Positions 8,759-17,577 of a stretch of DNA of 64,000 bases are shown here, in pieces; the first letter of the stretch is position 1; each line of letters opens with the position of its first letter. This DNA is from Holophagales bacterium (lineage in GTDB: Bacteria; Acidobacteriota; Thermoanaerobaculia; UBA5066), in the NCBI GenBank assembly GCA_016714815.1, contig JADKBZ010000005.1, positions 310,001 through 374,000 on the forward strand. Direction: 5' to 3'. A program made the position numbers and the translations under genes. The notes beneath the pieces are model-generated. The model searched no databases. It saw only the letters and a program-made list of their open reading frames with translations, and had not been told where the DNA came from.

Positions 8759-9235
8759 ATGGCCGCCGTGCGCCGCACCGACCCCTTCCGCGAGCTCGCG
8801 GGACTTCAGGAACGGATGAACCGGATCTTCGACGAGACGCTCGGGAGCGCGTCCAGGCGGGAGGACGAGGCCCTCACCGCCACGTGGACACCCCCCGTCG
8901 ACATCCTGGAGCGGAAGGACCGGATCCTCCTCACCGCCGAGCTCCCGGGATTCTCCGAGGACCAGATCCGGCTCCGATTCGAGGAGGGCGTCCTGACGCT
9001 CGAAGGGGAGCGGCGCTTCCAGAAGGAGGCCGACGACGCGCGCTACCACTGCGTCGAGAGGAGCTACGGCCGATTTTCCCGCTCCTTCCAGCTCCCGGCG
9101 AACGTCGACGAGGAGGCGATCTCGGCGACGTTCGTGAACGGCCTCCTCGTCATCGAGCTTCCGAAGAGGGAGGAGGCGCCCGCGAAGAGCATCCGGATCC
9201 GCACCGGGGGCGCCCCACCCGTCGACGTGAAGTAG
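8759..9235 (+). CDS. Small heat-shock protein, Hsp20/alpha-crystallin family
   Basis: 158 residues. The N-terminus (DPFRELAGLQERMNRIFDE) is the typical amphipathic sHsp start. The alpha-crystallin domain spans about 40-145 with PPVDILERKDRILLTAELPG, the LEGER strand and a C-terminal FVNGLLVIELPK that matches the conserved GVLxIxxPK. AAGGAGG lies six bases before the ATG. It is co-directional with clpB and probably co-transcribed. sHsps hold unfolding proteins for ClpB/DnaK, so the pairing is functionally coherent. Confidence 0.95.
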   Translation: MAAVRRTDPFRELAGLQERMNRIFDETLGSASRREDEALTATWTPPVDILERKDRILLTAELPGFSEDQIRLRFEEGVLTLEGERRFQKEADDARYHCVERSYGRFSRSFQLPANVDEEAISATFVNGLLVIELPKREEAPAKSIRIRTGGAPPVDVK

Positions 9236-9252
9236 GACGGCGCGGCCCGGGC

Positions 9253-9289
9253 GGGAGGCGGTGGCTGGCGCGCCGCTCCACCGCCTCCC
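9253..9289. terminator. Hairpin between convergent hsp20 and cysK
   Basis: A perfect 12-bp stem (9253-9264 with 9278-9289) and a 13-base loop lie between two convergent genes. There is no T-run, as expected for a GC-rich genome. It probably serves both directions. Confidence 0.6.
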
Positions 9290-9295
9290 GGGCGC

Positions 9296-10261
9296 TCAGG
9301 TCGCCGTGCTTCCCGGCGCCGGTTCCTCCTCCTTGAAGAGGTCCGTCGAGATGTACCTCTCGGAGGTGGACGGGACGACGAAGACGATCAGCTTCCCCTC
9401 GCTCTCGGGACGCCCGGCGACCGCGAGCGCGGCGAAGGCCGCGGCGCCCGAGGAGATTCCGCCGAGGATCCCCTCTTCCTTCGCGAGGCGGCGCGCGTAC
9501 TCGAACGCCTGGTCGTTCGTCACCTGGACGACCTCGTCGACGAGGGACGTTTCGAGATTCTTCGGAATGAAGCCGGCGCCGATCCCCTGGATCCTGTGCG
9601 GCCCCGGCGCCCCGCCGGAGATCACGGGCGAGTGGACCGGCTCGACGGCCACGAGCCTCACCGAGGGCTTCTTCGGCTTCCAGTGCCGGCCGACCCCCGT
9701 CATCGTCCCACCCGTCCCGACCCCGGCGACGAAGACGTCCATCGCGCCGTCGGTGTCGTTCCAGAGCTCGACCGCGGTCGTCGCCTCGTGAATCGCGGGA
9801 TTGGCGGGGTTCTCGAACTGCTGCGGCAGGACGCCGTCGGGGCCGAGCCCGGCGAGGATCTCGCCCGCCTTCGCGATGGCGCCCTTCATTCCGAGCGCCG
9901 CCGGAGTCAGGACGAGCTCGGCGCCGAGGAGGCGAAGGACCTTCCGCCTCTCGAGGGACATCGACTCGGGCATCGTCAGGATGAGCCGGTACCCCTTCGC
10001 GGCCGCGGCGAACGCGAGGCCGATGCCCGTGTTCCCGGAAGTCGGCTCGACGAGGACGGTCCTGCCGGGCGTCGCCTTCCCGTCGCGCTCGAGCGCCTCG
10101 ATCATCGCGACGCCGATCCGGTCCTTCACCGAGTTGGCCGGGTTGAAGTACTCCAGCTTGGCGGCGACGACCGCGCCCGGGGCCGAGTCCTTCGCCATCC
10201 GGTTGAGACGGACGAGAGGGGTGTTTCCGATGAGCTTCGTGATGTCGGTGGCGATCCGCAT
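9296..10261 (-). CDS. cysK: Cysteine synthase (O-acetylserine sulfhydrylase)
   Basis: PLP enzyme that makes L-cysteine from O-acetylserine and sulfide. 321 residues. The PLP lysine is K46 in NPANSVKDRIG. The substrate loop PTSGNTG is at 73-79, and the phosphate-binding glycine loop is GVGTGGTMTGVG. Cystathionine beta-synthase relatives are longer, with CBS domains that are absent here. It begins 31 bases after an Rrf2-type regulator gene on the same strand, so it is probably part of a regulator-enzyme pair. Confidence 0.94.
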   Translation of the reverse strand: MRIATDITKLIGNTPLVRLNRMAKDSAPGAVVAAKLEYFNPANSVKDRIGVAMIEALERDGKATPGRTVLVEPTSGNTGIGLAFAAAAKGYRLILTMPESMSLERRKVLRLLGAELVLTPAALGMKGAIAKAGEILAGLGPDGVLPQQFENPANPAIHEATTAVELWNDTDGAMDVFVAGVGTGGTMTGVGRHWKPKKPSVRLVAVEPVHSPVISGGAPGPHRIQGIGAGFIPKNLETSLVDEVVQVTNDQAFEYARRLAKEEGILGGISSGAAAFAALAVAGRPESEGKLIVFVVPSTSERYISTDLFKEEEPAPGSTAT

Positions 10262-10292
10262 GGCGGCCTCCTTGGCTTCGGGAGCTCCGGGG

Positions 10293-10727
10293 TCAGATTT
10301 CCCAGTCGAGGGCTTCTCGTTCGGCGCGCAGGCGGCGGACGAGCTCGCCGACCGTGACGCGTTGATAGACGGCGAGGCGCGCCCCGGCCGCTTCCGCCTC
10401 CAGGTCGTCCACGAGGCGGTCGAGGCCGGCTCGCCCCGGGGATGCCGGTCCCGGCGCCGGGCCGGCGTAGGGAGCCAGGATGACCGCGAGGGGGGCATCC
10501 AGAAGGGCCGCCCCGGCCCGGTACCCTCCCGTCCGTCCGCGGACGGCGACGAGGAGGCCAGCCCGGACGTACGGGGCGAGGAGCTGGTGGACCGATTCTC
10601 GCGATAGGCCGACGAGGCCTGCCATTTCGGCGGCGCTCCGGTCTCTTCCCGGGTTCGAACCGATCTCCACCATCGACTGGATCGCATTTCGCTGTCGCGG
10701 GGTTAAAATCTTGAAAACTCCATTCAA
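10293..10727 (-). CDS. Rrf2-family transcriptional regulator
   Basis: 144 residues. The N-terminus FKILTPRQRNAIQSMVEIG aligns with the MKLSTKGRYAxRAL start of Rrf2 proteins. A winged helix-turn-helix follows (SAAEMAGLVGLSRESVHQLL), then the wing RGRTGGYRAG. It has no cysteine, so it cannot bind an Fe-S cluster as IscR does. It resembles the cysteine-metabolism type (CymR, which in Firmicutes acts together with CysK). That role here is inference from the adjacent cysK. The start is a TTG at 10727, chosen by family alignment, without a ribosome-binding site. Confidence 0.82.
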   Translation of the reverse strand: MNGVFKILTPRQRNAIQSMVEIGSNPGRDRSAAEMAGLVGLSRESVHQLLAPYVRAGLLVAVRGRTGGYRAGAALLDAPLAVILAPYAGPAPGPASPGRAGLDRLVDDLEAEAAGARLAVYQRVTVGELVRRLRAEREALDWEI

Positions 10728-10739
10728 CTTTTATAACAT
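10711..10739 (+). promoter_or_regulatory. htrA promoter overlapping the 5' end of the Rrf2 gene
   Basis: TTGAAA (10711-10716) and TAACAT (10734-10739) are separated by 17 bp, a good sigma-70 match in an A/T-rich patch. The -35 lies inside the first codons of the divergent regulator gene. A GAGG at 10746-10749 precedes the htrA ATG. Confidence 0.6.
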
Positions 10740-10761
10740 TATTTTGAGGCCGATTTCCAGA

Positions 10762-12099
10762 ATGTCAAGACACCTGCCCGCCGCCATCGCCGCCCTCGCC
10801 TTCCTCGCCGCTCCCGCCACCGCCCAGAGGCCGGAACCGGACGCCCCACGAGGCGAAGCGGCCCCCCGCCGCGGCGGCGACGACCTCCGCCGCAACCCCA
10901 TCGTCCGCGCCGTCGAGCAGATCGGCCCCTCGGTGGTGAACATCTCGGCCGAGCGGCTCGTGATGCGCCGGGCCAGCCCTCTCGACTACTTCGGCGCCCC
11001 CGGGGACCGGGGCCGCCGTTCCGAGTCGCTCGGGTCGGGCGTCGTCCTGGACGGCTCCGGGATCGTCGTGACGAACGACCACGTCATCTCGGGGGCCTCG
11101 AAGATCATCGTCACGACGGCAGACGGCCGGGAGCTCGAGGCCGAGCTCCTCGGCGCCGACGCCGACAACGACCTCGCCGTCCTCAAGGTGGACGGAAAGG
11201 GATTGAAGCCGGTGCGCGTCGGGACGACGGCCGACCTGATGATCGGCGAGACGGCGATCGCCGTGGGGAACCCGTTCGGCCTCTCGAACACGGTCACGAC
11301 CGGCATCGTCTCCGCCCTCCAGCGGACGGTGAAGGGCGAGGGGCGGACGTACACCGACTTCATCCAGACCGACGCGGCGATCAATCCCGGCAACTCCGGC
11401 GGCGCGCTCTGCAACGTCCTCGGCGAGCTGATCGGGATCAACACCGCGATCGTCGGCGGAGCGAACACCATCGGCTTCGCGATCCCCGTCGAGCGGGTCC
11501 GCCGGATCGCCGACGACCTCCTCCGCTTCGGCGAGGTCAAGCCGGTCTGGATCGGCGTGCGGGGAACGACCCTCACGGCCGGCCGCGCCCGTCCGAGCGC
11601 CCGCGGCCTCGGAATGCGCGTCCGCTCGGTCTACCCCTCGTCTCCGGCCGACGTCGCCCGGCTGGAGCCGGGCGACGTCGTCCTCTCGCTGAACGGAAGG
11701 ACCGTCGAGTCCCGCGAGGACTTCGACACGCTCCTCTCCGCGGTGGCGCCCGGCGGTTCGGTCACCCTGGAGGTCCGGCGCGGCGAGCGGACCCGCTCCG
11801 TCGCCCTGCAGGCGGCACGCGTGCCGGAGGACCTCGGGCTGGAGATCCTCCGGCGCGAGATCGGCATCTCGGTGGCGCAGGTCCGGGGGGGGCTCGCCCT
11901 CACCTCGGTCGCGCGCGACTCTCCGGCCGACCGGAAGGGTCTGGAGCGGGGCGACGCGCTTCTCGGGGTGAACGGCGTGAGGATCGCGACGCTCGACGAA
12001 GTGGCCCGCGCCGTGGAGCGCGGCTACGGCCGCTCGGGGCTCGTCCTCGTCGTCGGCCGCGGCGGCTACGCCTACAACCTCACCTTCGCCCTCGACTGA
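10762..12099 (+). CDS. htrA: Periplasmic serine protease of the HtrA/DegP family
   Basis: 445 residues with a signal peptide (residues 1-21, cleavage at ATA|Q). The trypsin-like domain has the triad His107 (TNDHVIS), Asp137 (DNDLAVLKV) and Ser212 (NPGNSGGAL). Two PDZ domains occupy about 270-360 and 370-445. It is likely a periplasmic quality-control protease. It is divergent from the Rrf2 gene by 34 bases and followed by several hairpins. The exact subtype (DegP, DegQ, DegS) is not decided; the cleavable signal and two PDZ domains argue against DegS. Confidence 0.94.
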   Translation: MSRHLPAAIAALAFLAAPATAQRPEPDAPRGEAAPRRGGDDLRRNPIVRAVEQIGPSVVNISAERLVMRRASPLDYFGAPGDRGRRSESLGSGVVLDGSGIVVTNDHVISGASKIIVTTADGRELEAELLGADADNDLAVLKVDGKGLKPVRVGTTADLMIGETAIAVGNPFGLSNTVTTGIVSALQRTVKGEGRTYTDFIQTDAAINPGNSGGALCNVLGELIGINTAIVGGANTIGFAIPVERVRRIADDLLRFGEVKPVWIGVRGTTLTAGRARPSARGLGMRVRSVYPSSPADVARLEPGDVVLSLNGRTVESREDFDTLLSAVAPGGSVTLEVRRGERTRSVALQAARVPEDLGLEILRREIGISVAQVRGGLALTSVARDSPADRKGLERGDALLGVNGVRIATLDEVARAVERGYGRSGLVLVVGRGGYAYNLTFALD

Positions 12100-12107
12100 A
12101 GCGAACC

Positions 12108-12200
12108 GGGGAGGCTCGCCACGAGCCTCCCCGCGGCGCCTTCCGGCGCCTCCCCGCGAGGGGGGAGAGCAGCACCGTGGCGGGCCGCCGGGCCCGCCAC
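12108..12200. terminator. Cluster of hairpins between convergent htrA and EamA genes
   Basis: Three strong hairpins stand in a row: an 11-bp stem 12108-12118/12122-12132, a 6-bp stem 12135-12140/12145-12150, and a 9-bp stem 12177-12185/12192-12200 just before the EamA stop. None has a T-run. Together they probably stop transcription from both sides. Confidence 0.6.
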
Positions 12201-12205
12201 GTTCC

Positions 12206-13117
12206 TCATCTCCGCAGGCGCAGCTCCGAGACCACGATCCCGAGGAGGACGAGGCCGCCCCCCCACGCCTCGCGCGCCGACAGCCGCTCGCCGAGCGTCA
12301 CCGCGGCGAAGACCGCCGTGAAGACCGGCTCGAGGGCGAAGATGACCGCCGCGTGGACGGCCGGCATCCGCGCCTGCGCCCACGTCTGGACGAGAGTCGT
12401 GACGACCGAGGCGACGAGCCCCATCCAGAGGATCGCCAGGAGGAGCTTCGGCGTGAAGTCGAGCGCCCGCCCCTCGGCGGCGAAGAATGGCTCCGTCCTC
12501 CCGAGGAAGGGCGTCAGGAGAAGCCGGCCGACGAGGACTCCCGCGAAGGCGAAGACGATCTGCCCCGCCGAGTAGGCCCTCACGTCGTGCTTCGGCGAGG
12601 CGACGCCCATCTCGACGAAGACGACCGCGTAGACGAGCGCCGTGAGAAAAACGAGAAGGTCCCCCGGGTCGAGCCCCGTCGCTCCCGTCGGCCACGCCAT
12701 CAGGCCGAAGCCCAGGGCGGCCAGGATCAGGCCGGCGAGGTTCGACCCGGAGGGCTTCTGCCGGTACAGCAGCCACCCGGCAACCGGGGTGAGCGGAACG
12801 GAGAGCCCCGTGATGAAGGCGGCCTTCGAGGCGGTCGTGAAGAGCTGCCCGACGAGCTGGCAGCCGATTCCGACCGAAAGGAGAAGGCCGAGGATCGCGC
12901 TGTCCTTCACGAGACCCGGTGTCCGGGGCCGGCCGCGGGCGAAGAAGACGAGGATGGCCGCCGCCACGCCGTATCGCAGGGCCAGGAAGAGAAGGGGCGG
13001 CGTGTCCTTCAGGACGAGCTCGTTGACGATGAACGTCGAGCCCCAGATCGCCGTCACGACGACGAGGGCGGAATCGGCGAGGAGCGCCTCGCGGCGCGGT
13101 ACGTCCAGAGAGCTCAC
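12206..13117 (-). CDS. EamA/DMT-superfamily transporter
   Basis: 303 residues with about ten hydrophobic segments arranged as two EamA repeats (about 15-140 and 155-300). The first repeat has AIWGSTFIVNELVL, the second ends ALEPVFTAVFAAVTLGERL, the conserved family signature. Members export amino acids or other metabolites; the substrate cannot be read from the sequence. The start is the GTG at 13117 without Shine-Dalgarno. TATCAT lies nine bases upstream, suggesting a leaderless message. It is divergent from gltX. Confidence 0.9.
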   Translation of the reverse strand: MSSLDVPRREALLADSALVVVTAIWGSTFIVNELVLKDTPPLLFLALRYGVAAAILVFFARGRPRTPGLVKDSAILGLLLSVGIGCQLVGQLFTTASKAAFITGLSVPLTPVAGWLLYRQKPSGSNLAGLILAALGFGLMAWPTGATGLDPGDLLVFLTALVYAVVFVEMGVASPKHDVRAYSAGQIVFAFAGVLVGRLLLTPFLGRTEPFFAAEGRALDFTPKLLLAILWMGLVASVVTTLVQTWAQARMPAVHAAVIFALEPVFTAVFAAVTLGERLSAREAWGGGLVLLGIVVSELRLRR

Positions 13118-13126
13118 GGCCGGCGG

Positions 13127-13161
13127 ATGATACGGGCCCGCCGGACCCCGGCAGTTATCAT
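13127..13161. promoter_or_regulatory. Paired divergent -10-like hexamers for EamA and gltX
   Basis: TATCAT occurs on the minus strand at 13132-13127 (nine bases before the EamA GTG) and on the plus strand at 13156-13161 (nine bases before the gltX ATG). Neither start has a Shine-Dalgarno. No clear -35 is visible. Both genes look leaderless. Confidence 0.4.
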
Positions 13162-13170
13162 CACGGGCCC

Positions 13171-14598
13171 ATGACTTCGGCCCCTCGCGTCCGCTTCGCC
13201 CCCTCGCCCACCGGCTCCCTCCACGTCGGCGGCGCCCGCACCGCTCTCTACAACTGGCTCTTCGCGCGCCGCCACGGCGGCACTTTCATCCTCCGGATCG
13301 AGGACACCGACGTCGACCGCAACAAGCCCGAGCTCGTCGACCAGATCCTCGAGGCGATGACCTGGCTCGGCCTGACGTGGGACGAAGGGCCATACCGCCA
13401 GAGCGAGAGGTACGACCTCTATCGCGAGGCGGCCGCCCGGCTCCTCGCGGAGGGGAAGGCGTACCGCGCCTTCGAGACCCCCGAGGAGCTCGAGACCGCG
13501 CGCAAGGCCGCCGAAGCCGCCGGCGAGACGTTCCGCTATTCCGGTGCGGGGCGCGAAGTCCCGAAGGAAGAGTCGGACCGCCGCGCCGCCGCCGGCGAGG
13601 CGTTCGTCCTCCGGCTGAAGATGCCCGACGAGGCGATCGTCGTCGACGACCTCGTGCAGGGACGGGCCGAGTTCCCGGCCGGCTCCCTCGACGACTTCGT
13701 CCTGACGCGCTCCGACGGCCAGCCGCTCTACCATTTCTCCGTCTGCGTCGACGACGTCGCGATGGCGATCACCCACGTCGTCCGTGGCGTCGACCACCTC
13801 CCGAACACGCCGAAGCACGTCGCCCTCTTCCGCGCCCTCGGCGCCGAGGTCCCGAAGTTCGCGCACCTCGGGATGATCCTCGGCGCCGACGGCAAGAAGC
13901 TCTCGAAGAGGCACGGCGCGGCCGGCGCCGAGGAGTTCCGCGCCCAGGGGCTCCTCCCCGAGGCGCTCGTCAACTTCCTCGCCCTCCTCGGCTGGTCGCC
14001 GGGAGAGGACCGCGAGAGGATGACGATGGACGAGATGGCCACGCTCTTCTCCCTCGAGCGGATCGGGCCCTCCCCGTCGCGCTTCGACCACGAGAAGCTC
14101 GCCTGGCTGAACGGGCAGTACCTCCAGGACGTCGCCGAGCCGAGGCTCCTCGAGCTTCTCCGCCCCTTCGGCCTCCCCACGGCGTGCCCGGAGGAGACTC
14201 TTCTCCGCGCGCTCCCGCTGCAGAAGCCGCGCGCCAAGACCCTCGTCGAGCTCGCGAAGGCCCTCGCGATTTATGGTGAGGACCCCGTCGACTACGAACC
14301 GGCCGGCCTGAAGAAGTTCGGCAAGTCCGCAAATGCGCCGCTCCTGAAGACCTTCGTCGAGCGGATCTCGACCCTCCCCGCCCTCACCCACGCCGCGATC
14401 GAGGAGGTCGCCCGGGCCCTCGCGGCCGAAGCGGGCATCAAGCTGGGCGACCTCGCCCAGCCCGTCCGCCTCGCCCTGACCGGCACGCTCGCCTCCCCGC
14501 CCCTTTTCGAGATGATCGAGGTCCTCGGGCTCGAGACGACCCGCCGGCGCGCCCTCGCGCTGGCGGCGAATATCGAATCCGAGCCCGCCCCGAGCTGA
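13171..14598 (+). CDS. gltX: Glutamate--tRNA ligase
   Basis: Class I aminoacyl-tRNA synthetase. 475 residues with the HIGH-type motif in FAPSPTGSLHVGGARTALYN (residues 6-25) and KLSKRHG as the KMSKS motif. FILRIEDTD and an alpha-helical C-terminal anticodon-binding domain are typical of bacterial GluRS. Because a separate GlnRS follows, this enzyme is probably discriminating (tRNA-Glu only). That is inference; the anticodon-reading residue was not checked. Followed eight bases later by glnS. Confidence 0.96.
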   Translation: MTSAPRVRFAPSPTGSLHVGGARTALYNWLFARRHGGTFILRIEDTDVDRNKPELVDQILEAMTWLGLTWDEGPYRQSERYDLYREAAARLLAEGKAYRAFETPEELETARKAAEAAGETFRYSGAGREVPKEESDRRAAAGEAFVLRLKMPDEAIVVDDLVQGRAEFPAGSLDDFVLTRSDGQPLYHFSVCVDDVAMAITHVVRGVDHLPNTPKHVALFRALGAEVPKFAHLGMILGADGKKLSKRHGAAGAEEFRAQGLLPEALVNFLALLGWSPGEDRERMTMDEMATLFSLERIGPSPSRFDHEKLAWLNGQYLQDVAEPRLLELLRPFGLPTACPEETLLRALPLQKPRAKTLVELAKALAIYGEDPVDYEPAGLKKFGKSANAPLLKTFVERISTLPALTHAAIEEVARALAAEAGIKLGDLAQPVRLALTGTLASPPLFEMIEVLGLETTRRRALALAANIESEPAPS

Positions 14599-14606
14599 GG
14601 CAACCG

Positions 14607-16310
14607 ATGGAAGAGACGCGAACCCCCGCCCCCGAGACCCCCGGCAAGGACTTCATCCGCGAGATCGTCGAGGACGACCTCCGCACCGGGAAGCACGCGA
14701 CCGTCGCCACGCGCTTCCCGCCCGAGCCGAACGGCTACCTCCACATCGGCCACGCCAAGTCGATCTGCCTGAACTTCGGCGTCGCGAAGGAGTACGGGGG
14801 CACCTGCAACCTCCGCTTCGACGACACGAACCCCCTCAAGGAGGACGTCGAGTACGTCGACGCGATCGAGGCGGACGTCCGCTGGCTCGGCTTCGAGTGG
14901 AACGGGATGTTCTACGCCTCGGACTACTTCGAGAGAATCTACGAGTTCGCCGAGGAGCTGATCCGGCGCGGAAAGGCCTTCGTCTGCGACCTGACGGCCG
15001 ACGAGGTCCGCGCCACGCGCGGCACGCTGACCGAGCCCGGGACGAACAGCCCGTACCGCGACCGCCCCGTGGAGGAAAGCCTCGACCTCTTCCGCCGGAT
15101 GCGCGCCGGGGAGTTCGCCGACGGCTCGCGGACGCTGCGCGCGAAGATCGACATGGCGTCGCCGAACATCAACCTGCGCGACCCGGCGCTCTACCGGATC
15201 CGCAAGGCGACCCACCACCGGACGGGCGACGCGTGGTGCATCTACCCCATGTACGACTACGCCCACGCGGTCTCCGACTGGATCGAGGGGATCACCCACT
15301 CCCTCTGCACGCTCGAGTTCGAGGACCACCGGCCCCTCTACGACTGGTGCCTCCTCGCCCTCGGGCTCGAGAATCGCCCCCGGCAGATCGAGTTCGCGCG
15401 CCTCGCCATCACCTACACGCTCCTTTCCAAGAGAAAGCTCCTCCAGCTCGTCACGCTGGGGCACGTGAAGGGGTGGGACGACCCGCGGATGCCGACGATC
15501 GCCGGCCTCCGCCGCCGCGGCTACACGCCCGAGGCGATCCGCGACTTCGCCGACCGGATCGGCCTCGCCAAGCGCGACAGCCTCGTCGACGTCGCCCTCC
15601 TCGAGCACTGCCTCCGGGAAGACCTCAACCGCCGCGCCCCGCGCGGGATGGCCGTCCTCGACCCGGTCAAGGTCGTCCTGACGAACTGGCCCGAAGGGAC
15701 CGTCGAGGAGCTCGAGGCGGTGAACAATCCCGAGGATCCCGCGGCAGGGACCCGAAAGGTCGGCTTCGGCCGCGAGCTCTGGATCGAGAGGGACGACTTC
15801 CGGGAGGTTCCGCCGCCGAAGTACCACCGCCTCTCGCCGGGGGGCGAGGTCCGGCTTCGGTGGGGCTTCATCATCCGGTGCGAGGAGGTCGTCAAGAACC
15901 CGTCGACCGGAGAGATCGTCGAGCTGCGCTGCACGTACGACCCGACGAGCCGGAGCGGCGGCGAGGGGGCCGGGCGGAAGGTGAAGGGGACGATCCACTG
16001 GGTCTCGGCGGCCCACGCCGTCCCGGCCGTGGCGCGCCTGTACGACCGTCTCTTCCTGACCGAGCTTCCCGACGACGCCCCGGAAGGGAAGGACTGGCTC
16101 TCGAACCTCAATCCCGAGTCGCTCCTCGTGAAGGAGGGTTTCGTCGAGCCGGCGCTCGCGGCGGCCCCGGCCGGCGCGTTCCTCCAGTTCGAGCGGCTCG
16201 GCTACTTCTCCGTGGACTCCGATTCGGCGCCCGGACGGCCCGTCTTCAACCGCTCCGTCGGACTGCGCGACACGTGGGCGAAGATCGAAAAGAAGGGCCG
16301 TGGGGCCTGA
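14607..16310 (+). CDS. glnS: Glutamine--tRNA ligase
   Basis: Class I synthetase, 567 residues, close to the usual ~555. The HIGH motif lies in RFPPEPNGYLHIGHAKS and is followed by LRFDDTNP. LLSKRKL is the KMSKS-like motif. The C-terminal half is the two-barrel anticodon-binding domain (CTYDPTSRSGGE). GAGG lies seven bases before the ATG. Its presence means glutamine is charged directly instead of through GatCAB transamidation, although gat genes outside the window are not excluded. The gene is next to gltX and near tRNA-Gln. Confidence 0.97.
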   Translation: MEETRTPAPETPGKDFIREIVEDDLRTGKHATVATRFPPEPNGYLHIGHAKSICLNFGVAKEYGGTCNLRFDDTNPLKEDVEYVDAIEADVRWLGFEWNGMFYASDYFERIYEFAEELIRRGKAFVCDLTADEVRATRGTLTEPGTNSPYRDRPVEESLDLFRRMRAGEFADGSRTLRAKIDMASPNINLRDPALYRIRKATHHRTGDAWCIYPMYDYAHAVSDWIEGITHSLCTLEFEDHRPLYDWCLLALGLENRPRQIEFARLAITYTLLSKRKLLQLVTLGHVKGWDDPRMPTIAGLRRRGYTPEAIRDFADRIGLAKRDSLVDVALLEHCLREDLNRRAPRGMAVLDPVKVVLTNWPEGTVEELEAVNNPEDPAAGTRKVGFGRELWIERDDFREVPPPKYHRLSPGGEVRLRWGFIIRCEEVVKNPSTGEIVELRCTYDPTSRSGGEGAGRKVKGTIHWVSAAHAVPAVARLYDRLFLTELPDDAPEGKDWLSNLNPESLLVKEGFVEPALAAAPAGAFLQFERLGYFSVDSDSAPGRPVFNRSVGLRDTWAKIEKKGRGA

Positions 16311-16743
16311 CCACCCGGAAGCCGGAGAGCTCCGCCGGGCGCCCGCCCGGCGGAGGCTGCTCCTGTGGGCCCCCGTCGCGGCGATGATGGCCGTACAGGT
16401 CTGGCTCTCGTCCCGGAGCCCACTGCCGTCGCTGCCTCTCCTCCCCTCCTTCCCGGGCAACGACAAGCTCGTGCACGCCTCCTGGTTTTTCCTGCTCGGC
16501 CTCCTCGTCTGGCGAGCCGCGCGCGAGGCGGAAGGCTGGCCGCGCCGCCGGACGACGCTCGTGCTCATCCTCGGGGCGCTCCTCTGGGGAATCAGCGACG
16601 AAGCCCACCAGGCCTTCGTACCGGGCCGGGACGTGGAGGCGGCCGACGTCGCCGCCGACGTGGCGGGTGCGACCCTCACCGCACTGGTGGCGGATCCGCT
16701 CCTCCGGCGGCTGCGGCTCGTTTCCGTCCCGCCCCCGGCCTGA
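16300..16743 (+). CDS. VanZ-like membrane protein
   Basis: 147 residues with four hydrophobic segments: LLWAPVAAMMAVQVWLS, VHASWFFLLGLLVW, TTLVLILGALLWGISDE and a last short one. The motif NDKLVHASWFFLLG followed by SDEAHQAFVPGRDVEAADVAAD is characteristic of VanZ-family proteins (DK..H...F..L and DE..Q.F.pGR......D). VanZ itself gives low-level teicoplanin resistance, but most homologues have no known role. The GTG start at 16300 overlaps the end of glnS by 11 bases, so the genes are translationally linked. Confidence 0.85.
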   Translation: MGPDHPEAGELRRAPARRRLLLWAPVAAMMAVQVWLSSRSPLPSLPLLPSFPGNDKLVHASWFFLLGLLVWRAAREAEGWPRRRTTLVLILGALLWGISDEAHQAFVPGRDVEAADVAADVAGATLTALVADPLLRRLRLVSVPPPA

Positions 16744-16829
16744 CCCGCCAGGCCTCTCCAGACCCCTTTTCCTCCCCCGCCCCCGACCGAAACGAAAACG
16801 CCGCCCGTAGGCGACGCGTTTCGTCAGGA

Positions 16830-16903
<74 letters not shown>

Positions 16904-16960
16904 ACCTGGAGGGGCGGGCATTATGAGGTCGGCGACCGAGTCGGTCAACCGACGGGGCCG

Positions 16961-17512
16961 TCAGAGGGTTTTCGAAAGGGAAAGGAAGAACCGGGCGAGG
17001 TCCTCCGGGTTCCCGCGCCCCTGGAAGGTGACCGAAACCTCCCCCTTCGCCGGACCCGGCACGACGACCGGCTCGGGAGCCTTCGCGGCCTTCCCGCGCC
17101 CCTTCTTCGGAGCCGTCTCGACGACCTCGGGCTGCAGCACCTTCGCCTCGGCCGCCGGGCGGCCGGCCTTCTTCCGCCCGTTCTTCCGCGGACGCCGCGA
17201 TTCCGTGGGACGCAGCCGGGTCACGTCGGGCGGCCCGACCCGGATGCCGAACTTCTCGGCCACACCTTCGATGACGACGCGAGCCTCGGTCGTCGGGGCC
17301 TTCGTGAGAAGGCTCCGGGCCCACGCGAGGGCGGAGGGGCGATCGATCCCGAGCTTTCGCCGCACCTCGCGGATGACCCCCGCACCGATCTCCGCCGGCT
17401 TCATCTTCAGCGCCTTGCCGGCGGCGGCCTTGACGTCCCGCTCGTTCAGCGATTTGTCTTCCTTGAGGATCGATTCCACCGTCTGGCGGAGCCTGTCCAT
17501 GTCCGTAGCCAT
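16961..17512 (-). CDS. Hypothetical protein with basic linker
   Basis: 183 residues; I do not recognise the family. The N-terminal ~95 residues look helical (MDRLRQTVESILKED, then VIREVRRKLGIDRPSALAWA and FGIRVGPPDV). A Lys/Arg/Pro/Ala-rich, probably disordered linker spans about 100-150 (KNGRKKAGRPAAEAK and similar). A short ordered C-terminus follows (GEVSVTFQGRGNPEDLARFF). The basic linker hints at nucleic-acid binding, but this is only a suggestion. AGGAGG lies six bases before the ATG. TTGAAT-17-AACAAT upstream on the minus strand is a possible promoter. Confidence 0.72.
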   Translation of the reverse strand: MATDMDRLRQTVESILKEDKSLNERDVKAAAGKALKMKPAEIGAGVIREVRRKLGIDRPSALAWARSLLTKAPTTEARVVIEGVAEKFGIRVGPPDVTRLRPTESRRPRKNGRKKAGRPAAEAKVLQPEVVETAPKKGRGKAAKAPEPVVVPGPAKGEVSVTFQGRGNPEDLARFFLSLSKTL

Positions 17513-17577
17513 GCGGCCTCCTTGCGTCGTCTCTCGTTCTCAGCGCTTCACAATTGTTCTACAAAAGTCCGGGTGAT

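Noticed and set aside
5974..8778. 934-codon open frame antisense to clpB
   Set aside because: High third-position GC leaves long stop-free shadows on the opposite strand. Its translation is low-complexity Asp/Glu/Arg/Leu-rich text without motifs, whereas the ClpB frame is unmistakable.
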